Shown here piece by piece: positions 62,469-64,000 of a stretch of DNA of 64,000 nucleotides. Under the pieces are notes generated by a model, which did not search any database, was not told the DNA's origin, and was given only the letters and a program-made list of their open reading frames with translations. Numbering within the stretch: the stretch's first letter is position 1; each line of letters opens with the position of its first letter. This stretch comes from Seriola aureovittata (taxonomy: Eukaryota; Chordata; Actinopteri; Carangiformes; Carangidae), in contig NC_079378.1 in the NCBI RefSeq assembly GCF_021018895.1, forward strand, positions 13,540,160 through 13,604,159. Reading direction: 5' to 3'. The position numbers and the translations under genes are program-made.

Positions 62469-64000
62469 CTCCTCACACCACCACAACTAACAGTCCATGC
62501 TGCTGCAGGAGGAAAACGTGCCTCACAGAACAGATACTGCTTCCGGTTCAACATCCTAACCCCGCCCCCATTTTTTCACAACTTTATTGAAAATAAAAAC
62601 AGAAAAATAACAGACAGGCCTAGACGACAACAAAAAGCTGAGGCATTATAATAATCTAATTTATAATTCATAATCTTACAGTAGAGTGGCAGTTCTGACG
62701 TGTTTCTGTTACTGTGATTGTTAAAGGATGCATACAGATATTTTACATCAACTGAATAAAGTCTTATGTTGGAGTTTTTTGTAGTTACTGTTTGTATTTT
62801 TTCATTCATGAAAATGTTATTTCCCAAACAAAGACGCCTTATACACAAATCATCTATTCTGTTGTCACTATGTGCAGATAAAAAGAGGACTCTGTATTCA
62901 GATTTTTTTCAAATAATTCAGTTTAAAATTAATAGAGATGTTAATAAAGACGTGAAATTAGAACTGCAACACCTACTAAATTAATCGTTTGTGAGAAAAA
63001 TAATCAGCAACTACTTTGATAATCGATTAATAGTTTTGAGTCATTTTTTAAGAAAGTTGCCCAAGTTCTCTGGTTTCAGCTTCTCGAATGTGAATATCTT
63101 CTGATTGCCGTAGACTTTCATGATAGTAAACTGAAGATGTTTGGGTTTGGTAGATGTCACCTTGGCCTTGCATAGATTGTGCCATTCAAGAGTAAACTGT
63201 ATTTAGACTTAAATATTCCCTCCAGACATGAATAAGACATAAGAAAAATTGTTTTTTAAACAATAATTTGCATCCCATATGGTTTTTCCCACAAAAAAAG
63301 TTTTTAAATTACATTCACAGGTTTAACTGCTGGACACAAGACGTCTCCTACTTCACTGAAAAGTCCTTTTTCAGCATTTGTGCACTGAAGGTTCCAAGCT
63401 TCCACATTCAACTTATATATAAGTTGCATATTGGACCACATTTGGCTTTCAAACTAGATATGATGTTACAAAATCATGAAGTTTTGCTATTAATACATAG
63501 CCAGCATTAGCATTAACAGGCATTTACTTACCAGTCTTTGTAAGAACTACAGTGACTGTATTGAAAGGTGAAGAGACAGTCCAGACGGGCCAGGCCTAGC
63601 TGGTTGGCATGCTAACTTTAGTAATAGAAAGGAAGTGACAGAAATAGAAGCAAAACAAGAGGGTTACTTTCAACCACTGGATACAACTCTTAATGACTAA
63701 AGGAAAGAAGTTTGATGATGAACTTGCAATGTTTCTTCTAGACTGGTAAGTAAACAGCTGTTAATTCTAACATTGGCATGTAGCAATAGCAAAACTTACA
63801 AATAGCTCCTTTAAGTTGAGACTTTGAGTGGAGGGGGACTTTAAATTGAACCTTAGAGGTAAATATACTGTAAGACAACCACAAGAGAGATCATACACAA
63901 GACATTACTGTGCATTAAATAGCATAGAAAAAGATCTGAACTTAAACCATTTTATTTTTCCATAAAAAGATATTCTTTATTAAAACTGCATGCAAATTTC
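62469..64000. other. MYBBP1A 5' flank
   Basis: The immediate upstream 100 bases hold the 5' UTR and presumed promoter. Beyond that is AT-rich DNA with a family C copy at about 62965-63120 ('aatcgattaatagttttgag') and a short phrase 'gcaaaacttacaaatagct' at about 63788, also seen at about 14694. No exon-like signal up to the window end. Confidence 0.45.

Noticed and set aside
1..64000. CRISPR arrays, tRNA and rRNA genes, prokaryotic operons
   Set aside because: None seen. The only regular array is the 48-base minisatellite, which has no spacers of unique sequence.

Overview
The window is teleost-like nuclear DNA. Genes are split into many short exons with GT-AG introns. Long AT-rich intergenic stretches separate them, and Tc1/mariner remnants, a decayed non-LTR retrotransposon, microsatellites and several dispersed repeat families fill introns and spacers. 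I see no prokaryotic features, CRISPR array, rRNA or tRNA gene.

Layout, left to right. 1-2060 holds the 5' end and perhaps the whole of a small minus-strand gene I could not name. 4555-12243 (minus) is CCDC15 in ten coding exons. 14491-22802 (minus) is PSMG1, the proteasome assembly chaperone 1, in seven exons, with one extra base in exon 6 that breaks the frame. 22803-33800 is an 11 kb spacer with repeats and some unique, non-repetitive stretches. 34728-35156 (plus) is a one-exon CDS for a C11orf87-like neuronal membrane protein, preceded by an untranslated exon carrying (CAG)10. Just downstream, 35334-36591 is a full-length Tc1-like transposon with an open transposase. 37701-40708 (plus) holds at least five to six well-formed coding exons of a gene I do not recognise; one of its introns contains a 1 kb minisatellite. 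44345-62468 (minus) is MYBBP1A, complete in 27 exons with an unbroken frame of 1296 codons. 62469-64000 is its upstream flank.

The genes do not form a pathway. MYBBP1A is nucleolar, PSMG1 builds the 20S proteasome alpha ring, CCDC15 is a coiled-coil protein, and the C11orf87-like protein is a single-pass membrane protein. In human these genes lie on different chromosomes (CCDC15 and C11orf87 on 11, PSMG1 on 21, MYBBP1A on 17), so the grouping is a fish-type rearranged neighbourhood. Exon boundaries were placed by reading splice sites and checking that phases join; the CCDC15 and MYBBP1A models close exactly.

The observations most worth a second look are the unidentified plus-strand gene, the PSMG1 frameshift, the intact Tc1 element with an altered second catalytic block, the minisatellite that begins at a splice donor, and a dispersed repeat family with at least six copies here.
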